DNA of 64,000 nt from Rhizophagus clarus (GCA_015698045.1 BLAL01000283.1:1-64000), one strand, 5' to 3'. Shown: positions 1 to 13,905, counted from the first letter of the stretch. Numbers and translations are program-made. The notes: a model not told the origin generated them from the letters alone.

Positions 1-2464
1 TGATATTCATTAAGCGCTAAAATTACTATTATTATTATTAATTTAGTGCTTCGTTACGTAGCCGGGTATAATCGATCGGACGATAATTTTTTTTGGATAT
101 TCAGATAATGCGATTTATCTGGATTGACCCGGAAACCGGGTAAAAAAAAAAAGGTTAAGTTAATATTCTTTTTAAAATTACATCCAGAGAAAGATTGTAA
201 TTAATTTGAAAATGGGAATCGATTTTAGAGCTAGATTTAATCATAGTTATTCATTTCTCAAATTTGTTTTAATGTTCTGTTTCTAGTTTCATCATTTGTG
301 CTTCTTAAAACATGATGATCTCGGCCAGAAAAAAAAATTAAATTTCAAAAAAATTGAACCTACAGCATAATTTTTAGGTGAAATTCGTAGTGCCGGTCAA
401 AATTAAAGTTTCTATAACCTCACAATTTTAGTTAAATGAATGTTACGAATTTAATTAATAAATTAATGCCATGGTTAACTACACAGACTACAGTACCATG
501 AACTTTATTTGTTAAAATCGATCTACAAAAAAAATTTAATATATAATCTTATCCGATTTTTGTCTGAGGCTGACATTTGTTCCGAATTCTCTAAATACTT
601 TGTAAACTTGTCTTGTATAATTTGGTCTATGTATAATTTATTAATCATTTTATTGAAGTGGAGATTTTCGATTTATATAATAATGTTATTGTTTTAATAG
701 TAAGTTGAATTTGAAAAAACTATGACATTGTTTTTTATTTTGCTTCATCATACGTTGTGTTATCCGTTTTATACTAGGTTGTCTTCTTAAGTACACACTT
801 TTTATTTTTCGCTTTATGTCACCTTTGTTATTATAAATAAAGTATAAATTAGTTTTCAAAAAAAAAAAACAAGTCACAAATTTTCTTTTATATATCTCAT
901 AGAAACGAAACTGAAGTCATAGTAAATGCATCCTAATGAAAACTAAGTAGAATTGTTTTTTTTTTTTTTTGTAAAAGCGCGAGTAAATTTTTTGATATTC
1001 TTTTTCGTTTAATAATTTACATCCAAACTTACAGTAATATTCTTTGAGAAAGAAAAAATGATGAGAAAATATATTGTGATAGTATTTTTTTATATTGGAA
1101 AGTTTTGTGTTGTAAAAGTATTTGATTAATGGATTTATTGAGATTCTTTCAATAATAGTAGTAGCTTAGAAGTATAATAAAGTACATTGATTTTTTTTTA
1201 GATAAAATTAATTAAAGGCAATTTCAGGCTAATAACTCTGTAGAAATGTGCTGCCTTAATAGTTTAATTTAGTATCTAATAAATTTTGTACTTATGATTC
1301 CTTCTTCGACGTCATCTTGAATTTGGCTAAAAAAATAGGAGATATGGTATATTTCTTATGAGGTTTGTATTATGAATGTAAGAATTAAAGTATTATACAT
1401 AAAAATATATTTAATTTAATATAGGGAGTGGTTTCCTTCTTAGGCTTAAACTTTTTTTGAATAATAAAAATCGTCCATAATAAAATTCTAAACATGAAAC
1501 TAATTGAATAAAAGGTTCAATTGGAAGTTGAGTTTTTGTGTTAAAAAATAAATTTATGTAAAATATTTATAATAATATAGAGATTTGAATCAAATACACT
1601 TTAATGATTACTACTGTTTAAAATTAACCTTAGGTATAATACTAATTGAATTAATGTGAATCATTTTATAGATTAGCCCTTTAATTGGTACAGTATTTCT
1701 TGAAATATCGTCAATAATATTTTTAGCTCCATGCAGGAAGAATTATCCTGAATGTATATTATATCATCTCAACCAGTTTTTCAACGTTTGTATTGAATAT
1801 ATGTGGGTTTGATTTTCTAAATGTAGCTGAACTATTTCCATCCTATCATAATTAATTTTTTATAAATTTAAGTATATACTATACTTCTATAATAATTTGA
1901 GAATTTTCACTAATGGTCATATTCTTGCGTTTTTGTAATTAATTAGTTTCTTTTTCAAATATAAATGGCTTGTGTCTTGAAAAGTAGTTTTTTTTTAATT
2001 GTGTTTAATTAACCTTATAAATTAGAATGCAAATGGGATTAATGGTCTGATCACAACTATATTTATTTTTTTTAAACATAAAGCCTGCTATGACAGCTTA
2101 GCATTAGTAAAATTCATAATCTAAAGACTTTTTTTTTTTATTTTTTGATCTCTTTATTTGAACACCTAAAACTTGATTGTGAAAGTCACGACAGCGGCTT
2201 TAAGCAAATCGAAAGAATGCAACTATACAACAAAAGCCACTGTTTTTCAAGTGGTACCCTATCTAAAAAAATACAAATGACGAAAATAAAAAGCTAAAAC
2301 ATCTAATTGGGGGTTCCGCACAGGTTAAACGGCGTAGGCGTAAGTGAGGGTAACAATAAATTTAATGCGCAAACTACATAATCTACGGCTCTTTAGACTC
2401 GCAATTTTTTTAAGTAATACTCTTATATATCGATCGTCGGCCCTCCCACATACAAATCTATTTA
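1..2464. other. AT-rich gene-free stretch
   Basis: No convincing gene is visible. The left edge (about 11-52) can fold into a hairpin with roughly 12-bp arms (AAGCGCTAAAATT against AATTTAGTGCTT), and 127-141 holds a small GC-rich inverted repeat (ACCCGG AAA CCGGGT). Short open frames such as 509-697 show no codon structure or recognisable domain. Confidence 0.6.
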
Positions 2465-2743
2465 TTATTTAAATCCAACAGAAGCATCCCACACTCCAGC
2501 AGTCCAGTCAAAACGGCCAGGGTAATCAACTGACAAATACCAATAACGCGCCTTCTGTCGGATCCAAAATCCATTCCACGTGCCCATTCCTACAAGAGCA
2601 GATCCCTTCGTCAAGGCCAGTCATTTGCGTTTCCAGAGAGGAATTCTTTTTTTTTTATCCATCGAGCGTTCGATTTCTCCACTCCTTACCCTTATCACTT
2701 TGCAAAGGGTATCTCCACGCCTAATATGAAACGCCTCTGCTGG
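2465..2743 (-). pseudogene. decayed unidentified ORF, C-terminal part
   Basis: This GC-richer island reads on the minus strand as one frame of about 90 codons broken by a single internal TGA, ending in a Trp/Tyr/Gly-rich tail (GTWNGFWIRQKARYWYLSV, then DYPGRFDWTAGVWDASVGFK) and a TAA at 2465-2467. The composition differs sharply from the flanking AT-rich DNA. Further minus-strand open sequence lies just upstream (about 2780-3061) and may be an earlier part of the same locus, but I could not join the two with consensus splice sites. I do not recognise the family. It is either a pseudogene or a gene with an intron I have misread. Confidence 0.35.
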
Positions 2744-4814
2744 TCACTTGAATTTTCCAAAATCTCGTCGCGGATCTACTCAATCGGCGATTTTTATTAA
2801 CCACATGATTTTGTGACCGCAGCATTGAAGATCTTTTTCAATTATACCAAAACTGCACGCACCAGCTATTGGTTTTTTGTGTTGTGTATCTTTCTTTTTG
2901 AGAAACTGCTGCGCCTCCACGTGAAAAATTCCCACTGAAGAACAAAGTATCCAAAAAAATATCTCGTACAGGTGCCAGGAGGTTGAAAAAAAGGGAGAAA
3001 TTTTATCTACAAACACAAAGAAAGGGAAAGACGGAAAAGCCTGGTGTCTACTCAGAAACATTTTCGTTGACCTGTCCCATATTTTTGAAGGAGGCCTTTT
3101 TTTACGGAAAAACCGTTCTTCAATCTATACATTTTTTATTAACTTATCACACTGTATATTAATTTTAACAAACATAATTTTAATTTGAATGATTGGATAA
3201 AATGAGTTCTGAAATTCAGACTAACTAGATCAAAAAAATAATTTATTAACCATTTTTTAACTTTCTTTATAGATCAGCGCTTTGCTGGTACAAATAACGA
3301 ACATATAACTTTCAATTTTAAAAAAAAAATATATTTATTTTCCTACTAGGTGGATTTTAATTGAATGTGTAAAATTTTGAAGTTACTTCAAAGTTTATCC
3401 CAATTACTTTTATTTTTATTTTATTTTAGAAAACTTAATTGTGACAAAAATAAATTTTTGTCATAATAAAATTCTAGCTAGATATACTTAACATACACAC
3501 ATAGATAAAAGTTGTAAAGAATTATGCTACACACATAATGAATTCAGTTAAATTTAGGCAATAATTTTATATGATTCATGGGTAGGTGGGTGAGCGGGTT
3601 GACGGGTCGAGTTGACCTGTCTTTCATTTGGGTGACCCGCGGATTTATGTGGAGATTTTTTTTGAACGGTCCAACCTCTAAACATGAAAATCAAGAACTT
3701 TACTTAGTACTTATCACACATATTTCGTTCTAGAGAATCTCGAAAATTAGATAAACTAGGCCTTTCGCAAAAAAAATAAAAAATAAATATACATTTAACT
3801 AAGGAGATAAACATAGACTGTACTTTTAAATTAAATTTGTAAAGTTAAAAGAATGATTCTTTAAACAATTAACAAATATTGAAATAATTTTAATAATTAT
3901 ATATAATACAAAGTTATTTAATCCGTTCTTCTTTTAATTATTAAAGAAATTGTCAAGATTTCAATCATAATTCCATCAACATCATTTCTCATTCATATTT
4001 ATTCTATGAAATACTTTTTGTTTGTAAAGTCACTTCATACTTTCTTACTAAGGTACTCTATGTATAAACAATTAAATTTTAATAAAAATAGCAATCTATA
4101 ATTATGAAAACATGAACATAAACTTACATAAAGCACATAATATTATTCTTTGCTCAATAAGTGAAAAATTAATTACTAAAGGTCTATTTATAAAAAAAAT
4201 CTTTTTGTTCAGTCAATAACTAAAGTCGATTAAGTAAAAAAAAAATTAGTTATTATGTAATACTACTTATAAGTAATATATATATACTGTATATACCAAT
4301 GATTTTTCCGATCTTATGTTTATAATTTGTCGTACGACTTTAAATATTTATCGTATCGTAAGCTTGACTTACGCAGTAAATATGTAAAAAAGTAATTGAA
4401 TTATTCTAAAGATATACCCATTATAATTTAACTGAATTGAAAATTTACTTAAATTATATTAAGTTACAGTTATACTGTAACAATTTATTAATAAATAAAA
4501 AAAAACATAAACAAATAGTGTATAAGTATAATTATATATACAATATTTCACATACAAAGAGACGCAAAAAAAAAAATCATTTGTCATATTGAGTAATAAT
4601 AAGTAACGTTAACGTTAAACTGAATTTTAAATTATAGTGATATAAAAGAAAAAACATATATTATAGCACAAAAAAAAAAATGTACTGATTACTTTTTTTT
4701 ATTTTTCTTATCTTTACATTCACTAAAACAGAAAACATGTTAAATATATGAATTATGAATATAAAGTCACGTTTATATTAAAAAATTTACCACTCATTTT
4801 CGTCTGTTTATTTA
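2744..4814. other. mostly gene-free AT-rich DNA
   Basis: 2780-3061 is open on the minus strand and GC-richer, possibly an upstream part of the neighbouring decayed ORF. About 3580-3650 is a G-rich patch with repeated GGGT/GACCCG words that may be a transposon end. The remainder is AT-rich with short homopolymers and no supported gene. Confidence 0.5.
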
Positions 4815-7800
4815 TTAAAAATTCCATTTTGATGAATCTAAATAATCAATACCTGAAAATTTGTTGCTTATTATATCATCATTTTGTTCATAATAATCAT
4901 CGGAATTTTTTGGTTCAGGAAGATTATCAAAATTAAGTAATCTACTTGTGTAAATAGCTCCTGGGTGTGTCTTATATGATGAGCTAGTTAAAGATATGTT
5001 ATCAATTGATAAATTATCATTATTTTCTTCAATAATTTGTTTTTGCGCATCTGTTAAAATATCTAATTTAAATTCCATAACTTATCTCTAATTTCAATTG
5101 CTGTTGGTCGATTTAGTGAAATTTGCATCTAAACATTTTTTGATTAAATGTACAATTGATTTAGGTACTTTAATATTTCTGAACGTTGGTCTAAGTCCTT
5201 TACATATTCTTATTGCTAAATTATTGTCATGACATATATCATAATATGGAGGTAATCCAGAAATTACTTCATACATAACTATACCGAAACTGTAAATATC
5301 TGCAGCTTTAGTATAACTTTGCCCTCGCAGAATTTCAGGTGCAATATATGGCAAAACACCATATATATTATTTTTTGTATTTTCTGATGCATTGTGATCT
5401 GCAGGTCTGCATAATCCCATATCTGTTATAAGAATAACTTCCTGATTTTTTAGTATATTATTAATATGTAAATCTCGATGAATTATTTCATTTCCATGAA
5501 TATTTTCAGTCCAGATGCGATATTATATAAATAATTTATCTTACTTTTAAATTTATTTATCAAAATTGTATCTAAATAATTCCGTAAGCTTCCATCCTCT
5601 GCATTCTAAACCATCATAAATTCTTTGTCTCTGGATCTTAGTTACTCCATAAAATTTAATAATAAATGGATTATTATTTACTTTATTATGTAATACAATC
5701 TAATTAAATATATTAATAGTAATGTTAATAAATTTAAATTCTTAATTTTCAGTAAATAATAAATAAATCATACCTCTTTCATAAATCTAATGTGACATTT
5801 TTTGAATTATTTAAACTTTTCAGAGCTACAGTCTTTCTTGATCAATTCTTTTCCAATTTTCATCAATTAAATTTGCTCTATATACTTTGGCCAAACCCAC
5901 CTTTTGCAATATATTTTAATATTGTAAAATTTATTATAGGTATCCATTCTAATGTATTTATTATATCATTATAAGAATAATAGTATAGTATCTTGAATAA
6001 GTATATTTTTTAACACAATTTTTGAATTGTTGTTCAGAGTATCTTTCATTAGATTTAAAATTCAAAACCATTATATAATTTTCTGTTTCTAAATTCTGGT
6101 TATTCCATAAGTTTGTGTATAACCTCTTTTAATCTACGAATTAGCAAAAAACTAAATAAATTGAAAGTATATTAAAATCTTTAATTTAAAATAAATTTGT
6201 TTTACCTCTTTCATGAATCTAATGCAATGTTTTGGGGATTATTTAATCTTTTCATTTCTACAATTATATTTTGCCCTTTTCTTTTCCAATTTTGTTAAAA
6301 TAATCCCAATCAACTATAATTCCATCAATCCAATTTGCTTTATACCTCCTTCTGCAATATATTTAATATTATGAAATTTATCATAAGGAATCCACTCTAT
6401 TATTTCTTCTACATTATCATGACACAAAAGTTGAGTATTTAAGATAAATTTATCAATATCATCATTACCGCTGGTCCAATTTGAAGATTTGTTGAAAACG
6501 TCTTGCATAACATATAAAGTCACATTTTTTACACTTGTTCATTCAAAACTATTATATATATCTTTTAACTCTGGATCCTGAGTTATTCCATAAGCTTTAG
6601 TAATCTATAAATAAATTAAATATTAAAAATCAAAATTTAATTTATATAAACAAATTTATCGTACCTTATTTATAAATTCTAATGAAATATTTCTTAGATT
6701 AATTAATCTTATCATTTCTACAATCATATTTGATCCTTTCTTTTCCAATTATGATATTAAATAATTCCCAATCAATTATAGTTCCATCAATCCAATTTGC
6801 TTTATACATGCCTTCTGCAATACATTTAATATTATGAAATTTATTATAAGGTATCCATTCTAATATATCTTCTGTATTATGAGCTGATAATTGAATATTT
6901 CGAATACAATTATCAATATTATCATTACCACTAGTCCAATTTTGAAATTTTGTTGAAAACGTCTTGCATAACATACATATTCACATTTGTCACACTTTTC
7001 GTTCAAAAACAAACGTATAATCTTTTATTTCTTGATTCTGATCATTCCATAAAAAATTATAATCTTCTTTAACCTAAAATTAATAATATATATAATTTAA
7101 AAATAATTAAATTGAAACTTATGATAAAAAATAAATTATTATACTTTATTTATAAATTCCACAGTAACGTTTTTGGGCTGTCTAATTTTTCCATTTCCAC
7201 GATTGTATTTTGATTATCATAACAATCAAATTTCCATCAATCCGATTCGCTTTATAACTGACTTCTGCAATAATATTATAAAATTTATTATAACTGAAAA
7301 CGTCCATTATAACATTATCATGACATAAAGGCTGAGTATTTTGGATAAATATAATAATTACCACTAGTCCAATTTTGGAAATTTTGTTGAAAATGTTCTG
7401 CACAATATACGATAGTACACTTTTTGCACTTTTCATTCAAAAACTATTATATAGTCTTTTGACTCTGGATCTTGAGTTATTCCATGAGCATTAATAACCA
7501 CCTATAAACATACTAAGATATTATTAAAAAATTAAAATCTAATTAATAAACAACTTTATTATACCTCATCCGTAAGTATTCTTTTGCATTATTTATTTCT
7601 TTTCAATTCTACATCAATATGTTGATTTCTTTTCCAATTTTTGAGTTCTATCATTCCAATTAATTATATTTCCATCAATCCAAGTCGCTTTATACTTGTT
7701 TTTTTGTAATACATTTATATATCACAAAATTTATCATAAGGTATCCATTCTAATACTTTTTTATATCATCAGAACTGATAGTTGAGTATCTTGAATAAAT

Positions 7801-10800
7801 TTATCAATATTATCATTACCACTAGTCCAATTTTTGAAAATTTTGTTGAAAATGTATAAGATTACATATAATATTACATTTTTTACATTTTTCATCTAAA
7901 ACCAGCATATAATCTTTTGTTTTGGAATCCCGAGTTATTCCATAAACTTTAGTAATCTAGAAATATAACAATGTGTTAAGAAAAAATTAGATTAAATTGA
8001 AAAATATTAATAAAAAAAATTTATCCATACTTTATCTGTACATTCCAAGAAAAATCTATTTTTTGATTATTTAATCTTTTCAATTTTTACAATCATATTT
8101 TGGCCTTCTCTTTTCCAATTTTGGTTATAATAATCCCCAATAAATCAATATTTCCATCAATCCAATTGCTTTCTATAGTAACTGCTTTCTTGCAAACACA
8201 TTAATATTATAAAATTTATTATAAGGTATCCCATTCAAATTGCATCTTTTACATAATAATGAGCTGATAATTGAGTACTTTGAATAAATTTATCAATATC
8301 ATTATTACCATCTGGTCCAATTTTGAAACTTTTGTGTAAATGTATAGCGTTACATTTATTGTTGCATATTTTACATTTTTCACCCTAAAATCAGCATATA
8401 ATCTTTCGTTTCTGGATCTTGTGTTATTCCATGAACTTTAGTGATCTACAAATATAATAATATTATATCAGGAAAAAATTAAAAGTTGATTAAAATTTAT
8501 TTTATAAACAATATATATCATACTTTATTTGCAAATTCTAATGCAATATTTTTGAATTATCTAATCTTTTTAATTCTACAATCATATTTTGATTTTCCCT
8601 TTCCCAATTTTGATCATTGTAATCCAAATCGATCATAATCCATCAATCCAATTGCTTTATATTTACCTTCTGCAATATAATCAATATTATAAAATTTATT
8701 ATAAGGTATCCATTCTAATGCATTTTCTATATCATCATGACATAAAAGCCGAATATTTCGAATAAATTATCAATATCTTTATTATCACTAGTCCAATTTG
8801 AAAATTCTGTTGAAAATATTTTTGCATAACATACGAAATTACATTTTTTGCAATCCACATTCAAAACTATTATATAATCTTTTGACTCTGGATCTGTGTA
8901 ATTCCATAAACATCAGTAACCTATAAACATAAAATATTTGTTAAAAAATTAAAAATTTAATTCAATGAAAATAAATATAGTATATCATACCTCATCATAA
9001 ATTCTGATGTAATATTATTTTAAATTATTTAATCTTTTCATTTCTACAAACATATTTTGATTTCTCTTTCCCAATTTTGATCATTATAATCCAAATCAAT
9101 TATAATTCCATCAATCCAATTTGCTTTATATCTGCTTCTGCAATATAATTAATATTATAGAATTTATTATAAGGTATCCATTCTAATGCCTTTTCTACAT
9201 CATCATGACATAAAAGCTGAGTATTTCGAATGAAATTATCAATATCTTTATTATCACGAGTCCAATTTTGGAAATTTTGTTGAAAATGTTTTGCATAACA
9301 TACAAAATTACCTTTTTTAAATTTATATTCGAAACTATTATATAATCTTTGGACTCTGGCTCTTGAGTTATTTCCATAAGCATCGTAACCTATAAAAATA
9401 GAAATTATTAGGAAATTAAAATTTGATTTAATGGAAATAAATATCTCATACCTCATTCATAATTTCGAATGTAATATTTTTTATATCATTTATTTCTTTT
9501 CATTTCCACAATCATATTTTGATCTTTCTTTCCCAATTTTGATCATCATAATCCAAATCAATTATATTCCATCAATCCAATTTGCTTTGTATCTATTTTT
9601 TGCAATACATTTAATATTATAAAATTTATCATAAGATATCCATCTAATGCTTTCTCTACATCATCATGACATAAAAGCTGAGTATCTTGAATAAATTTAT
9701 CAATATCATCATTACCACTAGTCCAATCTTGAAAATTTTGTTGGAAATATTTTGCATAGCATACAAAATTACATTTTTTTGCAATTTATATTCAAAACTA
9801 TCATGTAATCCTTTAACTCTGGATCTTGAGTTATTCCATAAGCATCAGTAACCTGTAAACTTAAAATGATATAAATAAATAAATTAACTTAATTTTAATA
9901 AAAATAAATATATCGCACCTCATTCATAAATTTAATGAAATATTCTCTTAGATTATTTAATCTTATCATTCCACAATCATATTTTGACCTTTTCTTTCCA
10001 ATTTTGATTTTTGCTATCCCATCACCATAATTCCATCAATCCAATGTTGCTTTATATTGTTATCTATACGGTTTATTAATCCTTTAAAATCTTATTATGG
10101 GGTATAGCCATATCTAGTGCTGTTCTTATATTATTATTGAGCTGATAGTTGAGTCATTTCGAATTAAGCTATCAATATATTATTACCACTAGCCAATTTT
10201 GAAAATTCTGTTGAAACCGTTGTTGTAAAACATAACAAATTACCATTTTACACTTTTCATTTAAAACCAGCATGTATTCTTGTTTCTAAATCTTGAGTTA
10301 TTCCATAAAATCATAAACAGTTATTGATCTAAAAATTAGTAATCGTTAGCAAAAAATCAATAAATTAGAAAATTATAATTGGATAAGATTAATTGTACCT
10401 CATTTATTCTAATGTAATATTTTTTGGTTTATTTAATTTTTTAGTTCAACAATCATATTTGATCTTCTTTCCCAATTTGATTATAATTAATCATATTTCC
10501 ATCAATCCAGCATACTTTATGTCTGCCTTCTGCATTGTATTTAACATCATAAAATTTATCATAAGGTATCCATTCTAATGCTTTTTTTACATCATTATGG
10601 CATAAAAGCTGAATATTTTGAATAAACTTATCAATATCATATTACCGCTAGTCCAATTTTGGAAATTTGTTGAAAACGTCTTGCATAGCATACGAGGTTA
10701 CATTTTTTTACACTTATACCCAAATCAGTATATAATCTTTTGTTTCAGGATTTTGAGTTATCCCATAAATTTCAGTAATCTACAAATATAATATATTAGG

Positions 10801-11822
10801 TGAAAAGTAAAAATTACAACAAAAAAAAAAAAAAAAATATTTATCATACCTCATTCATAAATTCTATCATAATATTTTTGGATATTATTCTTTTCAATTA
10901 TACCTATATTTGATTTTTTCTTTTCCCAATTATGATTATTGATAATCCCAATTAATTATATTTCCGTCAACCCAATTTGCTTTATACATGCTTTCTGTAA
11001 TATGTTTGATATCATAAAATTTATTATAAGGGTACCCATTCTAATGCTTTTTTTACATTATTATGAGCCGATAATTGAGTATCTTGAATAAATTTATCAA
11101 TATCATCATTACCGCTAGTCCAATTTTGGAAATTTTGTTGAAAATGTATAGTATTACATATATCATCACATTTTTACACTTATCATCTAAAACCAACATA
11201 TAATCTCTTGTTTCTGGATTTTTAGTTATTCCATAAACTTTAGTAATCTACAAATATATTATTAATTAACTTGTTAACAAACAATTAAAAATTAATCAAA
11301 AATTTTAACAGAAAACAAATTTATTATTATACCTCATTCATGAATCCTAATGTAATATTTTTTAAATTATTTAATTTTTTCAATACTACAGTTACATTTT
11401 GATTTTCTCTTTTCCAATTTTGATTTTTGTTATTCCAATCAATCATATTTCCATCAATCCAATTCGCTCTATGCTTGTCTTCCATTATACATTTAATATT
11501 ATAAAATTTATCATAAGGTATCCATTCTAATGCTTTTCTTTACATCATTATGAGCCGATAGTTGAGTATCTTGAATAAATTTATCAATATCATCATTACC
11601 ACTAGTCCAATTTTGGAAATTTTGTTGAAAATGTATAGTATTACATATATCATCACATTTTTACACTTATCATCTAAAACCAACATATAATCTCTTGTTT
11701 CTGGATTTTTAGTTATTCCATAAACTTTAGTAATCTACAAATATATTATATTAATTAACTTGTTAACAAACAATTAAAAATTAATCAAAAATTTTAACAG
11801 AAAACAAATTTATTATTATACC

Positions 11823-13350
11823 AGGACCCAGAAATATATATATAGGGGTCAGGTGATGAAAGAAAATTTTACTATGAGCTGTACGCAAGGGTTTTTTATA
11901 TGAACGGTACGCAAATTTGACACCTGATATTGAAAATACCGCAAAATACGCAAATAAAATTTCAGACCTTAAAATTTTCAATTATTAATTAATTCAGCAA
12001 AGTGCAGTATATCATATGATATAGTTTCTATAATCTGCAGTTTGATATCGGTCTTTTTTTATTAAAAAAAAAAAAAATTATATTTGTTTCTCTTTATGTT
12101 ATGTTAACGAAATATAATGAAATGTATTATATTTTAACAATATTTGTATACGAATTTAGATAGCTTTATAATTAGAAAAAATTTATTATTTTTTTTTTTT
12201 TTTGATATTTATATTTGAAAGTTCATTCCTACAATATGTTTAAATTCCAATTTGAAGTTCCAGTTCAAAATCTACAAAAAGAGATGTTAAAGAATATTAG
12301 TGAGTGTTCTTATATAAACCCACTCCTTCTTCCTTTAGAAATACTCACCTATCTTGAATTATTCCAAGTTCTAGTCTAAATTCCGCAAAAAAGAGAAGTT
12401 AGCAAACGCTTTATTCAAACTCGCACCCCCCCCGCTTTTAGAAATACTTAACCGTCTCGAATTCCAAATTTTACTTCAAAATCTACAAGAGAGAAGTTAA
12501 AGAATGTTAGTAAATACTCTTTAATACATAAAAAATCAAACCCGCTTATCTCCTTATAGAAATACTTACCCGTCTCGAATTCCAAGTTCTGATCGAATTC
12601 TGAAATCTATAAAAAAGAAATTATAAAACATTAGTAAGCATTTTTTGATAAAATTCCTAAAAATTTGAAACTTACCAATGTAATAAGCTATAAAAAATAG
12701 AATAATCTTGATTATGTAGGTACTAAAAAACTAAAAGGAATGTTAGTAAAATTTTATTAACATTGAATTCTGCTTCTTACACTTAACTCACCATATTTGC
12801 AAGAGTCCGTTAGTTCCAATTTATACTTCAGTAGTACCTAGTACTTTTTTTTTTATAAATAGTTTTTTTTTTTATTTTTTTAAATCAGTGGAAAAGAAAA
12901 AGGTTCGGTTTATAAAAAATCTTTTTTTAAAAAAAAATTCGGTTACTAATAATATAAATATTAAAAAAAAATTCAGTTTATAAAACCGATAAAAAATATT
13001 AAATATTAAAAAAAAAATTTCAGTTATAAAAACCGATAAAAAAATCTTTTAAAAAAAAAAAAATTTAAAACTATAAAATTGTAAATTTTATGATTGATAA
13101 ATCGTATTTTAGCATATCGAATAATTTTCTACAACAGTATATATGATCAGCCAAATAAAAATATAGGTCAAAATACGCAAATTAAATCTTTTACATATAA
13201 AAATTTTTGATAAAAATACGCAATCTAATGACCTTACTATGGACAAAAATCTCCTAAATTATACGCAAATCAAAACCTTACCCCGTCCAACTCCACTATG
13301 ATGACGACGCATTGATAGACCCTACCCCTATATGTATATTTCTGGGTCCT
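11823..13350. mobile_element. non-autonomous hAT-like DNA transposon (1,528 bp)
   Basis: The ends are inverted repeats beginning AGGACCCAGAAATATA and continuing to TAGGGG (right end CCCCTATATGTATATTTCTGGGTCCT), matching over about 26 bp with one or two differences. The element is flanked by an exact 8-bp duplication ATTATACC (11815-11822 and 13351-13358). The neighbouring kinase-exon copy at about 11326 shows the empty site, supporting the boundaries. The word TACGCAA recurs near both ends (three times each), like subterminal transposase-binding repeats in hAT elements. No transposase is visible. The hAT assignment follows from the 8-bp duplication and end structure only. Confidence 0.85.
12240..12645. 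repeat. imperfect tandem repeat inside the hAT-like element
   Basis: About 3.5 units of roughly 110-120 bp. Read on the minus strand each unit has an intron-like acceptor (pyrimidines then TAG), a 30-nt segment resembling GAACTTGGAATTCGAGACGG, then a GTAAGTATTTC donor-like sequence. The units therefore resemble tandem micro-exons, but no gene context supports translation. Confidence 0.55.
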
Positions 13351-13740
13351 ATTATACCTCATTCATGAATTCTAATGTAATATTTTTAAATTATTTAATT
13401 TTTTCAATACTACAGTTACATTTTGATTTTCTCTTTTCCAATTTTGATTTTTGTTATTCCAATCAATCATATTTCCATCAATCCAATTCGCTCTATGCTT
13501 GTCTTCCATTATACATTTAATATTATAAAATTCATCATAAGGTATCCATTCTAATGCTTTTCTTACATCATTATGAGCCGATAATTGAGTATCTTGAATA
13601 AATTTATCAATATCATCATTACCACTAGTCCAATTTTGGAAATTTTGTTGAAAATGACTTGCGTAACATATACGATTACATTTTTTGCATATTTTATATG
13701 ATGACTTTATTAGATTTTTTTTATGCATTGAAATATTCAA

Positions 13741-13905
13741 ATTATAATTGAATTTAGGTTAATAGAATAATTAAAGAAATATGTATATTGAATTTAGATT
13801 AATAGAATAATTAAAGAAACATAATAATTGGATTTAAATTAATAGAATAAATAAAGAAATATAATAATTGGATTTAAATTAATGAATAATTAAAGAAATA
13901 GAAAA
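13741..13905. repeat. minisatellite, about 45-bp unit x 4
   Basis: Four imperfect copies of a unit containing TTGAATTTAGATTAATAGAAT followed by AATTAAAGAAAT lie directly upstream of the ATG of the kinase pseudogene. They could have replaced or expanded within its promoter. No function is evident. Confidence 0.75.

Larger units (their letters stand above)
4815..13740 (-). pseudogene. TKL-type protein kinase pseudogene with tandem N-lobe exons
   Basis: One decayed gene runs from an ATG at 13740 (MNISMHKKNLIKSS) to a stop near 4815. The 3' part (about 4815-5765) is a kinase catalytic region: HNKVNNNPFIIKFYGVTK, GSLRNYL, catalytic loop IHRDLHINNIL, DMG in place of DFG (TDMGLCRP), then LPYIAPEI, AADIYSFGIVMYEVI and NRPTAIEIRDKLWNLN, followed by the Ser/Asp/Asn-rich tail usual in Glomeromycotina kinases. 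It is disabled: a TAG lies after KEFMMV (about 5610), and frameshifts occur near 5508 (SGLK/IHGNE), near 5112 (before NRPTA) and around the DPETK motif. Upstream, an exon of about 370 bp carrying HFQQNF, NWTSGN, EWIPY and ANWIDG is repeated about 14 times. A hAT-like element splits the last two copies. Kinase identity is strong; whether all copies once formed one transcript is inference. Confidence 0.8.
5780..13740 (-). repeat. tandem array of about 14 kinase N-lobe exons
   Basis: Units of about 460-480 bp (exon about 370 bp plus a roughly 100-bp intron) start near 5780, 6200, 6665, 7140, 7560, 8030, 8520, 8990, 9450, 9915, 10395, 10850, 11335 and 13359. Read on the minus strand, each encodes a variant of: GITQDPETKDY..VL, a CxxC pair, HFQQNFxNWTSGNDDIDKFI, ALEWIPYNKFYNIKYIAE, YKANWIDG, then LKxLNN and FMNE, followed by a GTATA-type donor. 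The copy next to the catalytic region (5780-5990) retains a glycine loop (IAKGGFG). In those upstream copies read through this point, the loop is shortened, so IAEG runs almost directly into YKANWIDG. Many copies carry frameshifts. The 11335 and 13359 copies are nearly identical. Confidence 0.85.
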
